A stretch of 53,641 nucleotides of DNA from Rhodocyclaceae bacterium. Lineage in GTDB: Bacteria; Pseudomonadota; Gammaproteobacteria; Burkholderiales; Rhodocyclaceae. Below the pieces are notes generated by a model, which saw only the letters and a list, made by a program, of their open reading frames with translations, ran no database searches and had not been told where the DNA came from. This document shows positions 38,193 to 49,800 of the stretch, in pieces. Every line of letters begins with the position of its first letter. The first letter of the stretch is position 1. Where the stretch lies: positions 1 to 53,641 of the forward strand of contig JACAEF010000027.1 of NCBI GenBank assembly GCA_013388985.1, given 5' to 3'. The position numbers and the translations under genes are program-made.

Positions 38193-39455
38193 ATGAGCCT
38201 CGGGTTCTATATCATCATGGCGGCGCAGTTCTTTTCCGCGCTCGCCGACAACGCCTTGCTGATCGCCGCCATCGCCATCTTGCGCGACATGCAGGCCCCG
38301 GCTGCCTATGAACCCCTGCTGAAGACCTTCTTCACCGTCTCCTACGTCGTGCTCGCCGCGTTCGTGGGCGCCTTTGCCGATTCGATGCCGAAATGGCGCG
38401 TGATGTTCATCAGCAATGGCATCAAGATCCTCGGTTGCGGCCTGATGTTCTTCGATGTCCATCCGCTGATCGCCTATGCCGTGGTGGGACTGGGCGCCGC
38501 CGCCTATTAGCCGGCGAAGTACGGCATTCTCACCGAATATCTGCCGCACCGGCTGCTCGTCATCGCCAACGGCTGGATCGAGGGCCTCACCGTGGTGGCG
38601 ATCATTCTCGGCGTGCTCCTTGGCGGCCTCTTGATCCGGCCGGACATCGCGGCCATGCTGCTCGCCTTCGATTTCCCCCTGATCGATACCGGCATCGATA
38701 CCGTCGCGGAGATGAACCTGCTCGTCATCGGACTGCTCTACCTGGTCGCCGCCTCGTTCAATCTTTTCATCCCGGATACCGGCGTCGATCACAAGCCACT
38801 GAAGAAAAACCCGCTCTACCTGCTCCACGAGTTCAATCACTGCCTGAGACTGCTCTGGCGCGACCGGCTCGGGCAAGTCTCGCTGGCCGTCACCACGCTG
38901 TTCTGGGGCGCGGGCGCCACCTTGCAGTTCATCGTCATCGAATGGGCCAAGGCGGCACTGAACCTCGACCTGTCGAAAGCCAGCATGCTGCAGGGCGTGG
39001 TGGCGATCGGCGTCGCCATCGGCGCCGTGCTGGCGGCGAAGATGATCACGCTGCGCAAGTCGGTCCGCGTCATCCCGCTCGGCATCGCGATGGGCGTCGG
39101 CGTGCTGGTGATGCTCGCCGTGCGCGATACCTGGGCGGCCATCCCCTTGCTGGTGATCGTCGGCATCCTTTCAGGCTTCTTCGTCGTGCCGATGAATGCG
39201 CTGCTCCAGCATCGCGGCCACATCCTGATGGGCGCCGGACACTCGATCGCCGTGCAGAACTTCAACGAGAACCTGTCGATCCTGGTGATGACGGGCATCT
39301 ATTCGCTGCTCTTGAAGGCCGGACTGCACATCTACGGGGTGATCGTGCTGTTCGGCCTGTTCGTCTCTGGCACGATGTGGCTGGTCAAGCGCCGTTTCGA
39401 GGCCAATCAGCGCATCCATGATGATGTGAGCCACCTGGAAGACGTGCGGCACTGA
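38193..39455 (+). pseudogene. lplT: Lysophospholipid transporter LplT, interrupted by an in-frame TAG
   Basis: LplT is an MFS flippase returning lysophospholipids to the inner membrane for reacylation by Aas. The first 105 codons (MSLGFYIIMAAQFFSALADN...LIAYAVVGLGAAAY) are followed by TAG at 38508-38510. The same frame continues with PAKYGILTEYLPHRLLVIAN to 39455, giving a full-length 420-codon frame. Homologues have Ser here (AAAYSPAKYG), so a TCG-to-TAG change explains the stop. There is no frameshift and the rest is intact. It is either a recent nonsense mutation, a base-call error, or a read-through codon. The aas gene is not adjacent. Confidence 0.9.
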
Positions 39456-39461
39456 ATGAAA

Positions 39462-39491
39462 AAAGCCGGCGACCTCGCGGTCACCGGCTTT
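39462..39491. terminator. Terminator after lplT, facing tRNA-Arg
   Basis: AAAGCCGG-C-GACC-TCGC-GGTC-A-CCGGCTTT forms a long stem with one mismatch, with A-rich and T-rich flanks that could serve both strands. Confidence 0.75.
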
Positions 39492-39498
39492 CCTGTTC

Positions 39499-39575
39499 TG
39501 GCGCGCCCGAAGAGATTCGAACTCCTGACCCCCTGGTTCGTAGCCAGGTACTCTATCCAGCTGAGCTACGGGCGC
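39499..39575 (-). tRNA. tRNA-Arg (anticodon ACG)
   Basis: The minus strand begins GCGCCCGTAGCTCAGCTGG and has anticodon stem-loop CCTGG-CTACGAA-CCAGG. The anticodon ACG (inosine-modified) reads CGU, CGC and CGA. The T arm is AGGAG-TTCGAAT-CTCTT and an encoded CCA ends the gene. Length is 77 nt. Confidence 0.97.
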
Positions 39576-39590
39576 TTCGAAGAGCTGCGC

Positions 39591-39618
39591 ATTATAGCGG
39601 AAGTTTCGAACAGGTAAA
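39591..39618 (-). promoter_or_regulatory. Promoter of tRNA-Arg
   Basis: TTTACC (39618-39613), 16 bp, then a perfect TATAAT (39596-39591) on the minus strand. Transcription would start near 39584, nine bases before the mature tRNA. Confidence 0.6.
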
Positions 39619-39647
39619 CTGCCGCTCTCGTTTTTTTCGCACCCGCC

Positions 39648-41603
<1,956 letters not shown>

Positions 41604-41664
41604 GCTTGAAATCCATATTCATGGGCGCTACGATATGGGTGCCCATACTCTTTTCTCCGCGAAC

Positions 41665-41910
41665 ATGAAGACGACCATCGAGATCTCCGACCCCTTGATG
41701 CGGCAGGCCCGCAAGCTGGCGAGCCAAAAAGGCATCACGCTGCGCGCCCTGATCGAGCAGAGCCTGCGCGCCGCGATCGCGGAAAAAAAGCAGGCGAACG
41801 GGTTCCAGTTGCGCCGCGCGACCTTCAAGGGCGAGGGACTGCGCCCGGAAATCCGCGATGCCGGCTGGGAACGTCTGCGTGAGATGGCCTATGAGAGTCA
41901 CGGTGGATAG
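41665..41910 (+). CDS. vapB: VapB-type antitoxin
   Basis: The 81-residue protein begins MKTTIEISDPLMRQARKLAS, a ribbon-helix-helix-like DNA-binding start typical of DUF2191/VapB antitoxins. The C-terminal half (GLRPEIRDAGWERLREMAYESHGG) would bind and inhibit VapC. ATG 41665 is the family start. It should repress its own promoter; GGCGCTACGATATGGGTGCC (41626-41645) overlaps the parE end region and is a possible operator, not proven. The gap to vapC is unusually long. Confidence 0.85.
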   Translation: MKTTIEISDPLMRQARKLASQKGITLRALIEQSLRAAIAEKKQANGFQLRRATFKGEGLRPEIRDAGWERLREMAYESHGG

Positions 41911-42057
41911 GGAGCCGCTGCAGAAGCGTCGCGAGCAGCCCCGGGCGCAAGAAGCCGCGCAGCGAGCGACGAGACATATCCCGCAGATAGGCGAGGAGCG
42001 AGCGAGCATGCGACACCGCGAACGGGGCGCGCAGCAGGTTATGCAGAGGCTTCCTGG
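41911..42057. mobile_element. MITE-like insert between vapB and vapC
   Basis: The 147 bases between the vapB stop and the vapC ATG are bounded by imperfect inverted ends: GGAGCCGCTGCA (41911-41922) and TGCAGAGGCTTCC (42042-42054). Further in, AGCAGCCCCG and CGGGGCGCGCAGC also pair. The interior is purine-rich with GAGCGAGCGAGC. No target-site duplication is evident. A small frame from 41891 to 42061 runs through it and overlaps the vapC start as ATGA, but its Arg/Gln-rich product looks unselected. Confidence 0.45.
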
Positions 42058-42507
42058 ATGATCGCTGTCGACACCAACCTGCTCGTCTATGCCCACCGGG
42101 AGGACTCGCCGTTTCACGCGCGCGCCTATGCCGCGATCGAGTCGCTCGCCGTCGATCCGGCGCCGTGGGCGATCCCTTGGCCCTGCCTGCACGAGTTCTA
42201 TGCCATCGTCACCCACCCGCGCATCTATGCCCCGCCGACGCCGATCGACCTCGCGCTCGAACAGATCGACGCCTGGCTGGAATCCCCGTCGCTGGTGCTG
42301 CTCGGCGAATCGGAATTGCACTGGCCCGAACTGCGCGCGCTGATCGCGCAAGGGCGCATCAGTGGCCCGCAGGCGCACGACGCACGCATCGCCGCCTTGT
42401 GCCTGCAACATGGCGTCAAGAAACTCTGGACGGCGGATCGCGATTTCGGCCGCTTTCCCCGACTCAATTGCTTCAATCCGTTGATCGATGACTCCGCAAA
42501 CGCCTGA
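42058..42507 (+). CDS. vapC: VapC-type PIN-domain ribonuclease toxin
   Basis: The 149-residue PIN-domain protein is the toxin of the pair. The metal-binding acidic residues are visible: Asp5 ([14 protein letters not shown]), Glu in [14 protein letters not shown], Asp in [13 protein letters not shown] and Asp in [11 protein letters not shown]. All four catalytic acids are present, so it should be active. AGAGG lies eight bases before the ATG. Its 3' end overlaps parC by 20 bp, so parC translation may depend on passage through vapC. Confidence 0.9.
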   Translation: MIAVDTNLLVYAHREDSPFHARAYAAIESLAVDPAPWAIPWPCLHEFYAIVTHPRIYAPPTPIDLALEQIDAWLESPSLVLLGESELHWPELRALIAQGRISGPQAHDARIAALCLQHGVKKLWTADRDFGRFPRLNCFNPLIDDSANA

Positions 42508-44896
42508 CCTTTTCGAAGCCGTCCCGCCTCCTCCCCCTGCCGTCCCCAATGAGATGGGCGAGCCGCCCAATGGCGACTCGCGTGCGCCGACTTTCGCGGA
42601 GGGCGAAGCCCTGCCGCTGGACGCCTACGCCGAGCGCGCCTATCTCGCCTACGCGATGAGCGTGGTGAAATCGCGCGCCCTGCCGCAGGTCGAGGATGGC
42701 CTGAAGCCCGTGCAGCGCCGCATCCTCTACGCGATGAACGAGATGCGGCTCGCGGCATCCGCGAAGCACGTCAAGAGCGCGCGCGTGGTCGGCGACGTGA
42801 TCGGCAAGTTCCATCCGCACGGTGACGCGAGCGTCTATGACGCGATGGTGCGCGTCGCGCAGGATTTTTCGCTGCGCTACCCGCTCGTCGACGGCCAGGG
42901 CAACTTCGGCTCGCGCGACGGCGACGCGGCGGCGGCGATGCGCTACACCGAATGCCGCCTGACACCCATCGCCGAACTGCTGCTCTCGGAAATCGACCGT
43001 GGCACGGTCGACTTCGTGCCGAACTACGACGGCACGATGCAGGAGCCCGCCCGCCTGCCCGCGCGGCTCCCCTTCGTGCTCTTGAACGGCGCCTCGGGGA
43101 TCGCGGTGGGCATGGCCACCGAGATTCCGCCGCACAACCTCTGCGAGGTGGCCGAGGCGCTCAAGCTCCTGATCAAGAAGCCCCACGCCTCGCTCGACGA
43201 GGTGATGGCCGTGCTGCCCGGGCCGGACTTTCCCGGCGGCGGCCAGATCATCTCCGCGCCCGAGGACCTTCGCGCAGCATACGAGACTGGCCGCGGCAGC
43301 CTCCGCATGCGAGCCCGCTGGCGCGTCGAGGAGCTGGCGCGCGGCCAGTGGCGCGTGATCGTCTACGAACTGCCGCACGGCGTGTCGACCGCGCAGGTGC
43401 TCTCGGAGATCGAGGCGATCACCAATCCGCAACCGCGCCCCGGCAAGAAGGATGTCTCCCAAGAGCAGAAAAACCTCAAGCAGGCGATGCTCGCCGTGCT
43501 CGACGCGGTGCGCGACGAATCGAACGAAAAGGAGCCCGTGCGCATCGTGCTCGAGCCGCGCACCTCCAGGGTGCCGCTGGACGAATTCATGGCCGTCCTG
43601 CTCGCGCGCACCAGCCTCGAAACCAACGTGCCGGTGAACTTCACGATGATCGGCCTCGACGGCCGGCCGGCGCAAAAGCCACTCATGGCGATGCTTTCCG
43701 AATGGCTGCGCTTCCGCCACGCCACCGTCGAACGTCGCAGCCGGCATCGCCTCGCCGAAGTCGAGCGGCGCCTGCACATCCTCGCCGGCCGCATGCTCGC
43801 CTTCCTGTCCATCGACAAGATCATCGAGACCATCCGCGAGGCCGACGAGCCGAAGGCCGAGCTGATAGCGAAGTTCAAGCTCTCGGAGATCCAGGCCGAG
43901 GACATTCTGGAGATCCGTCTGCGCCAGCTCGCCCGCCTGGAGGGCATCAAGATCGAGCAGGAGCAGAAGGCGCTCGAAGCGGAAGCCAAAGACCTGCGCC
44001 GCGTGCTCGAAGACCCGAAAGAGCTCACCAAACTCGTGCTCAAGGAAATCGCCGAGGACGCGAAGAAATATGGCGACGCGCGCCGCACGCTGATCGAGGC
44101 CGTCGCGCCGGTCACGCCCGCCGAGGTGGCGATCCCTGACGAGCCGGTGACGGTGATCGTCTCGAAGAACGGCTGGGTGCGCACCCGCCAGGGGCATGGG
44201 CTAGACCCGGCCAGCATCGGCTACAAGACCGGCGATTTCCCCTTCCTCGTCGCCGAATCGCGCACCGTCTGGCCGCTGGTCGTCATCGACACGAACGGCC
44301 GCGCCTACAGCGTGCGCGTCGCCGATCTGCCCGGCGGGCGCGGCGACGGCGTGCCGATCACGACGCTGGTCGATTTCCAGGATGGCGGCAAGCTGGCCCA
44401 AGCGATCACCGACGCGCCGGAAGCGCAGTATCTGTTCGCCAACTCCGGCGGCTACGGCTTCGTCGCGCGCATCGCCGATCTGGTTTCCAGGCAGCGCGCC
44501 GGCAAGGCGTTCATGACCCTGGAAAAAGGCGAAAAACCCATCGCACCGGCCAAAGTCGGCGCTGGCGGGACGGCAGCAGCCGGATCCGCCGCCAATATGG
44601 GGACTGCAGCAGCGATCTCCACCAGCGGCCGCCTGCTGCTCTTCCCGCTCGCCGAGGTCAAGACGATGGCCAAGGGGCGCGGCACGATCCTGCAGGCGCT
44701 CGACGCCAAGGACGAAATGGTCGCGGTCGCGGTCGGCACTGACGCTTTTGTCGTCACCGGCATCGGGCGCGGCGGCAAGCCCGCCGAGTGGCGGCTCGCC
44801 GGCAAGGAAGCCGACGCCTACCGCGCCGCCCGCGCGCGCAAGGGGCATCCGCTCCCCGTCCGCATGAAACCGGCCGGCCTAACGCCGCATCGCTGA
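42488..44896 (+). CDS. parC: DNA topoisomerase IV subunit A
   Basis: ParC (802 residues) cleaves DNA in topoisomerase IV. The catalytic tyrosine is in [12 protein letters not shown], and the segment [18 protein letters not shown] has Ala and Asp at the E. coli Ser80 and Glu84 positions, a variation common in betaproteobacteria. An N-terminal extension of about 45 residues (Pro-rich, [20 protein letters not shown]) precedes the domain and carries split repeat halves. A second copy encodes [16 protein letters not shown] in the C-terminal domain. It overlaps vapC by 20 bp. Its last residues LTPHR come from structured element copy B. Confidence 0.96.
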   Translation: MTPQTPDLFEAVPPPPPAVPNEMGEPPNGDSRAPTFAEGEALPLDAYAERAYLAYAMSVVKSRALPQVEDGLKPVQRRILYAMNEMRLAASAKHVKSARVVGDVIGKFHPHGDASVYDAMVRVAQDFSLRYPLVDGQGNFGSRDGDAAAAMRYTECRLTPIAELLLSEIDRGTVDFVPNYDGTMQEPARLPARLPFVLLNGASGIAVGMATEIPPHNLCEVAEALKLLIKKPHASLDEVMAVLPGPDFPGGGQIISAPEDLRAAYETGRGSLRMRARWRVEELARGQWRVIVYELPHGVSTAQVLSEIEAITNPQPRPGKKDVSQEQKNLKQAMLAVLDAVRDESNEKEPVRIVLEPRTSRVPLDEFMAVLLARTSLETNVPVNFTMIGLDGRPAQKPLMAMLSEWLRFRHATVERRSRHRLAEVERRLHILAGRMLAFLSIDKIIETIREADEPKAELIAKFKLSEIQAEDILEIRLRQLARLEGIKIEQEQKALEAEAKDLRRVLEDPKELTKLVLKEIAEDAKKYGDARRTLIEAVAPVTPAEVAIPDEPVTVIVSKNGWVRTRQGHGLDPASIGYKTGDFPFLVAESRTVWPLVVIDTNGRAYSVRVADLPGGRGDGVPITTLVDFQDGGKLAQAITDAPEAQYLFANSGGYGFVARIADLVSRQRAGKAFMTLEKGEKPIAPAKVGAGGTAAAGSAANMGTAAAISTSGRLLLFPLAEVKTMAKGRGTILQALDAKDEMVAVAVGTDAFVVTGIGRGGKPAEWRLAGKEADAYRAARARKGHPLPVRMKPAGLTPHR
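42584..42597 (-). repeat. 25-bp dispersed repeat, copy 12 (parC N-terminus, split)
   Basis: GCGCCGACTTTCG (42584-42596) matches one half. The other half, GCCGTCCCGCC, lies at 42518-42528, so the two halves are 55 bases apart. The right half reads RAPTFAE. Confidence 0.5.
44552..44576 (+). repeat. 25-bp dispersed repeat, copy 13 (inside parC, exact core)
   Basis: Exact core at 44555-44574. In parC it reads AKVGAGGTA, in a linker of the C-terminal domain. Confidence 0.95.
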
Positions 44897-44966
44897 CCTT
44901 GGGCCACCCACGGTGGATGTAACGCCAAGGGTTGTGGTCAGCATGTAAGGCGTTTCACGTTAAGCC
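44879..44966 (+). repeat. Structured ~85-nt element, copy B
   Basis: Related to copy A at 22451. Stems: AACGCC (44881-44886) with GGCGTT (44949-44954), and GCTGACC (44892-44898) with GGTCAGC (44936-44942). Compared with copy A, one base pair of the second stem changes from C-G to U-A. The parC stop TGA (44894-44896) lies inside it. Confidence 0.75.
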
Positions 44967-44994
44967 CCGCCTAGCGCGCTGGCCTTCCATTCTG

Positions 44995-45000
44995 TATAAT
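44995..45000 (+). promoter_or_regulatory. -10 box of the small zinc-ribbon-like gene
   Basis: A perfect TATAAT ends ten bases before the ATG at 45011, so the leader would be about 4 nt. No -35 box is convincing. Confidence 0.45.
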
Positions 45001-45010
45001 CCGCAGGTTT

Positions 45011-45256
45011 ATGAGCACCGACAAAAAAGAACCCGCGACGCGTTACTGCTATCACTGCCGCACGCATCATCCCGTCGAGGAAATGCGGCTTCTGGTGACC
45101 AAGACCGGCTCGCGCTGGCGCTGCATCAAGAGCATCGAGGCCGTCAAGCGCTCCAAGGAGGAACGCGACGCCTACGGGCGTCAGGTTTCCGCAGCCAATC
45201 AGGCCGAAGCTTCCGGTCGGGCGCGGATGTTGAACAAGATCCAGCGAGGTCTTTGA
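45011..45256 (+). CDS. Small protein with paired cysteines (81 aa)
   Basis: The protein starts MSTDKKEPATRYCYHCRTHH and carries C-x2-C (YCYHC) plus histidines that could bind a metal; a third Cys is in WRCIKSIEAVK. The rest is charged and helical. I recognise it only as a small conserved betaproteobacterial type without assigned function. It ends 9 bp before the convergent recD. A -10 box close to the ATG suggests a very short leader. Confidence 0.7.
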   Translation: MSTDKKEPATRYCYHCRTHHPVEEMRLLVTKTGSRWRCIKSIEAVKRSKEERDAYGRQVSAANQAEASGRARMLNKIQRGL

Positions 45257-45265
45257 AAGCCCTCG

Positions 45266-46843
45266 TCAAGCCAGCCTTTCGCGCAGGCCGGACATGCGCA
45301 TCGAGCGGCGCTCGGTCGCCGCGCGCAGCACCGCTTCGCTCGTCCAGAGCAGCACGCTCCGTTTTGCCCGCGTGACGCCGGTATAGACCAGTTCGCGCGT
45401 CGCCACCGGCGAGACGGCGGCGGGCAGCGCGAGCAGCACCCGAGCAAATTCCGAGCCCTGGGCCTTATGCACCGTCATCGCCCAGGCCGGCGCCCACTCC
45501 GGCAGCCGGTTCAAGGGAATCCAGCGCATCGTCTCGCCGGGAAAGGCGACCTTCCGCCGCCCATCGGCCGGATCGTTCAATAGCAAACCGATGTCGCCAT
45601 TGAACACGCGCAGCAGCGGATCGTTGCGCAACACCATGATCGGCGCGCCCGGCGGCGGCAGGAGCATATCGCCGCTTAGCGCGCGGTTGATCACCTCGGC
45701 CTCCTCACGATGCGCGCAGAGCACGCGAAAGCCGTCGAAGCGGGTGAACAGCTCGTCCGGCGCCCGCCCTTCGGCGACGCCGGCCAGGTAATCCCGATAG
45801 CCCTCGCGCGCGGCATCGACGAGGGCACGGCCGTCGCCGCGCGTCGTCCAGACGAGGTCGTCGCCGCCCGCCGTCAGCAGCGCAAGCGCGCCCTCGGCAT
45901 CGCCCTGGCGCAAACGCTCCGCCAGCCGGCCGATGCCACTTTGCGCACCGAAGCGGAAGTTCGTCGTCAAGAGCGCCACGCAGCCGGCGAGCCGCGGGTT
46001 GTCGCACAGATCGGCGAATACCGCGCCGGCCTCGACGGCGGCGAGCTGATCGCGATCGCCGAGCAGGATCAGCCGCGCCTGACGCGGCAATGCATCCAGC
46101 AAATGCGCCATCAGCGACAGATCGATCATCGAGGCCTCATCGACGACCAGCACATCGACGGCGAGCGGACGATCGCGGTCATGCCAAAAGCCGCCATCGC
46201 CGCGCACGCCGAGCAGGCGGTGAATCGTCTTCGCGCCTTCCGCCAGCGTCACTCCTGCTGCCTGCAAGGCTTCGCCCATCCGGGCCGCTGCCTTGCCGGT
46301 CGGCGCCGCGAGCGCGATGCGCAGCTCGGGCCGATCCGTCCGCAACAGTCCGATGATGCGCGCCAGCGTGTGCGTCTTGCCGGTGCCGGGGCCACCGGAG
46401 ATCAGTGCCAGCCGGCGCGTCAGCGCCACGCGCGCGGCATGCCGCTGGCCGGCATCGGCAAAATGCTCGGCCAGTCGCTCCTCCAGCGCTGCGAGCGGCG
46501 CTTCGGCCTCCGCGCTCCGTGAGATGAGATCGGCGGCGACGCGCTGCTCGTAATCCCAGTAGCGGCGCAGATAGAGACGCCGGCCGTCCCAGACCAGCGG
46601 CGTCCAGTCTTCCGCGCCGCCGACGATCGAGAGCCGCGGCAGGCGGGTGCGAAACGCGGCGCGCGCGGCAGCATCCATTTCGGCCGCCCACGGCCCCCAG
46701 CCGGCATCGAGATCGAGATCGGCGCAGACATGGCCTTCCTCGGTCGCCAGGCAGGCGAGCGCCGCGGCCCGTTCCGCATCAGGCTCTCCCTCGCCGAGAA
46801 AACGCGCGAGCTGGCGGACGATCGCCGGCAGGGATGACATCAT
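45266..46843 (-). CDS. recD: Exodeoxyribonuclease V alpha subunit
   Basis: RecD (525 residues) is the 5'-3' helicase of RecBCD. It has Walker A GGPGTGKTHT (150-159), DVLVVDEASMIDLSLMAHLL, LLGDRDQLAAVEAGAVF, and the C-terminal UvrD-like WAMTVHKAQGSEF and YTGVTRAKR. The ATG at 46843 overlaps the recB stop by one base (TGATG); ATG 46840 and GTG 46846 are alternatives. It is the last gene of recC-recB-recD, which lie on the minus strand after the rRNA operon. Confidence 0.96.
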   Translation of the reverse strand: MMSSLPAIVRQLARFLGEGEPDAERAAALACLATEEGHVCADLDLDAGWGPWAAEMDAAARAAFRTRLPRLSIVGGAEDWTPLVWDGRRLYLRRYWDYEQRVAADLISRSAEAEAPLAALEERLAEHFADAGQRHAARVALTRRLALISGGPGTGKTHTLARIIGLLRTDRPELRIALAAPTGKAAARMGEALQAAGVTLAEGAKTIHRLLGVRGDGGFWHDRDRPLAVDVLVVDEASMIDLSLMAHLLDALPRQARLILLGDRDQLAAVEAGAVFADLCDNPRLAGCVALLTTNFRFGAQSGIGRLAERLRQGDAEGALALLTAGGDDLVWTTRGDGRALVDAAREGYRDYLAGVAEGRAPDELFTRFDGFRVLCAHREEAEVINRALSGDMLLPPPGAPIMVLRNDPLLRVFNGDIGLLLNDPADGRRKVAFPGETMRWIPLNRLPEWAPAWAMTVHKAQGSEFARVLLALPAAVSPVATRELVYTGVTRAKRSVLLWTSEAVLRAATERRSMRMSGLRERLA

Positions 46844-49800
46844 CACGCCACTCCTCCGTCGAGGAAGTTTTCGATTTCGGCGAGCGTCGGCCGGGCGAAG
46901 AACACGCCCTCACTGCTGCCAGGTTTCATGCCGCGCAGGAAGAGATAGAACACGCCGCCGAAAGCCGTCTCCCAGTCGCTGTGCGGTTCGCGCAAAGCGA
47001 GCGCGCGTTTGAGCGCCGCCGCGTAGATGCGGAGCTGCAGGTCGTAGCGATGAAAGCGCATCGCCTCGACGAGGGACGCGGGGCCGTAATCCTCCAGCGC
47101 GTTCGATTTCCAGTCGATAATGTACCAGCGCCCATGGGCCTCAAACACCAGATCGATGAAGCCCTTCATGTAGCCCGCTTGGCCCGCCGGAGAATCCAGC
47201 GGGAAAGTGAATTCCATCTCCGCGATGCGCGCCGCAGCAGGGATGTCGGCGAGCCGGAACCCCGCCGGAGCGAGCGGCGTGGCGAGCACGTCCTCCACCA
47301 GCCGTTCGAGCGCCGGCTGCCACGCCGGGGCATAGCCGTATTCGGCGAGCACCGCGGCAGCAATTGGGCCGGCCGTCTGTGGGCGCTGGAAATCGATGCG
47401 CTCGAACAGCGCGTGCAGGCAGCTGCCGGCGCGCGCGCCGCGGGGGAACTGCCGGATATCGTCGAAAGTCGGCGCTGACGGAATGTGGGACGTCCCGCCG
47501 GGCGCCACCTCGCTTCGGAAAGTCGGCGCTGGCGGGACGGCACCCCACGGCATGAGGGCATCGTGGTCGGCGCTTTGCGCCTCTTCCGCCAGACGCGCGG
47601 CGAGCGAGGAGAAGCTCTTCACCTGCCAGGGCGGCGGAATCCGCCCGACGAACCGCCGCGCCTGCCATTCGGGGCGTTCGGCTTCGACGGGTAGAGAGCC
47701 GACGCCGTCCGTCGGCAGCGGCAGCACTCTCAGCGCGCCGCCAAGCTGAGCTTCGAGCTCGCGCAATGCCCCGCTTTCATCGTTCGACTCCAGCCACTGC
47801 GCCAGCCACTCACGGGGATCGCCGTCCACCGCCTCGCGCGGGCCGAACAGCAGCCAGGCGAGCGGCGAGCGCGCGCAGTTGTTCGTCTTGCCCCAGATCA
47901 CGACGCAGCGATGCTCGGCGCGCGTCAGCGCGACATAGGCCAGACGCAATTCCTCGGCCGCGGCCTCGCGTTCCGCCACGCGGGCGAGCGCCTGCGCCTC
48001 GGGCGAGCCGAAATCGAGCAGCGCCGCGCCGTCCCGGTGGGCGAGCAGCGGCCAGTCGTTCTTTTCCTCGGGCCCGAGCCAGAGGAAGGGGCAATAGACG
48101 ATCGGGTATTGCAGCCCCTTCGCCGCGTGCTGCGTGACGATGCGCACCAGATCGGCGTCGCTTTCCAGCCGCAACAGGCTCTCCTCGCTTTCGGGGGCCG
48201 ATCGCTGGTCGGCAATGTGACGGGCGAGCCCCTCGGCATCGAGTGCCGCCTGGTGTTCCGCCGCCTGCAAGAGCTCGGCCAGATGGCGGTAGTTGGTCAG
48301 CCGCCGTTCGCCGTCGGGACGTCTGATCACGCGCGCCACGACGTTCTCGCGGCGCAGCAGACGGCGCCACATCGCCATGAAGCCGCGCTCACGCAGCAGC
48401 AGGCCATCGTCGTGGAAGCGCTCCAGCCGCTCGCTCCAAGCGAGATCATCCTCGCGCCAAGCGGCAAGCTGCGCGGCGTCGACGCCGAGCAGCACGGTCG
48501 CCAGCGCCGCGCGCACCAGCGCCTCGCGCGACGGTTGCGCCACCGCGAGCAAGAAGCGCTCGATCTCTTCCGCCTCCTCGCTCGCCCAGACGCTGCCGCC
48601 CCCGCCGCTGACCGAAGGAATGCCGCGCCGCTTCAACGCCTCGCGCACGAGGTCGCCCTCGTGGTGCTTGCGCACCAGCACCGCGATATCGCCGCCGCTC
48701 AAGCGCCGCTCGCCGAGCTTTGCCCGATCCTCGGCGGCGAGCTTCAAGAGCCGCGCGATGTCGCTGGCGACCGCCTCCGCCGCCATCGCATGGGCGAGCT
48801 CCTTGGTGAAGCTCTTGGCCGCCGCCGGCTTTTCCATCGTCCACAGCGTGAGCGGCGCGCCGTCATCTTCGATCACGCAAGGCGTGCGCTCGGCCTCGGC
48901 CGCACGCGCGGGCTCATAAGGCAGATCGTCGAGCAGGAAGGGCAGCGGCCGGGCGAACAGCGCATTCAGCGCCTCGAGCAAGGGCTTGTCGGAGCGGCGG
49001 TTGTCGAGCAGCGCATGGATCGCATCGGCGCGCGCGCGCGCGGCGAGATAGGCGAACACGTCGGCGCCGCGAAAGGCGTAGATCGCTTGCTTCGGATCGC
49101 CGACGAAGATCAGCGGATGCGTCTCGCTGCCGAAGACGCGCGTGAAGATCGCAAGTTGCAGCGTATCGGTATCCTGGAACTCATCGATGAGCGCGATGCG
49201 GTAACGCGCGCGCAGGCTCTCGATCAGGCGGCCGCCCGCCGGCCCGTCGAGCGCCGCCGCAAGCGCGATGAGCAGGTCGTCGTAGCTTTGCAGGCCACTT
49301 TGCTGCTTGCGTTGCGCCAGTTGCACGCGCGCTTCGCCGAGGAATTCCGCGACGAGGCGACGCAAGGCCAGATCGCAGGCCGACTGGAAATGTTCGGCCA
49401 CCTGCCAGAGTTCCTCCATCGCAACGAAGAACGGAGACTCGGGCGCCGGGCTCTCCTTCGTGCGCCCCTGCTCGATCTTTTGCCGGGTCAGCAGAAAGAG
49501 TTCCTCCGGCAGAGGCAGGAGCGGCAGGTCTTCAGCAAACCAAGCCGTCGCCGTCGCCACCGCGCCGTCGATCTTCGCGGCGGGATAGATGTTGCGTTTG
49601 AGTCGCGCACGCTTGAGCCAGGCATGCAGCGCCGCCGCCTCGTTTTGCCAGAGCGCGCGTGCGTCCGCCCAGCTCGCCATGAGTTCGCGTTCGATGGCCA
49701 GGCGATCGACGGCTTCCGGCATGGCCACCTGCGCGCCGACACGCCCGAGATGATCCTTGACCCGAGCGACGAGCCCCCGCGGCCCCTGCAATGTGTCGAT

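Noticed and set aside
41891-42061. A 56-codon frame bridging vapB and vapC, ending in ATGA
   Set aside because: The Arg/Gln-rich product has no family resemblance and no good ribosome-binding site; it runs through the MITE-like insert.
42812-42840. Altered quinolone-region residues in ParC and GyrA as acquired resistance
   Set aside because: Ala and Asp in ParC and Thr in GyrA are natural variants in many betaproteobacteria, so no resistance can be claimed.
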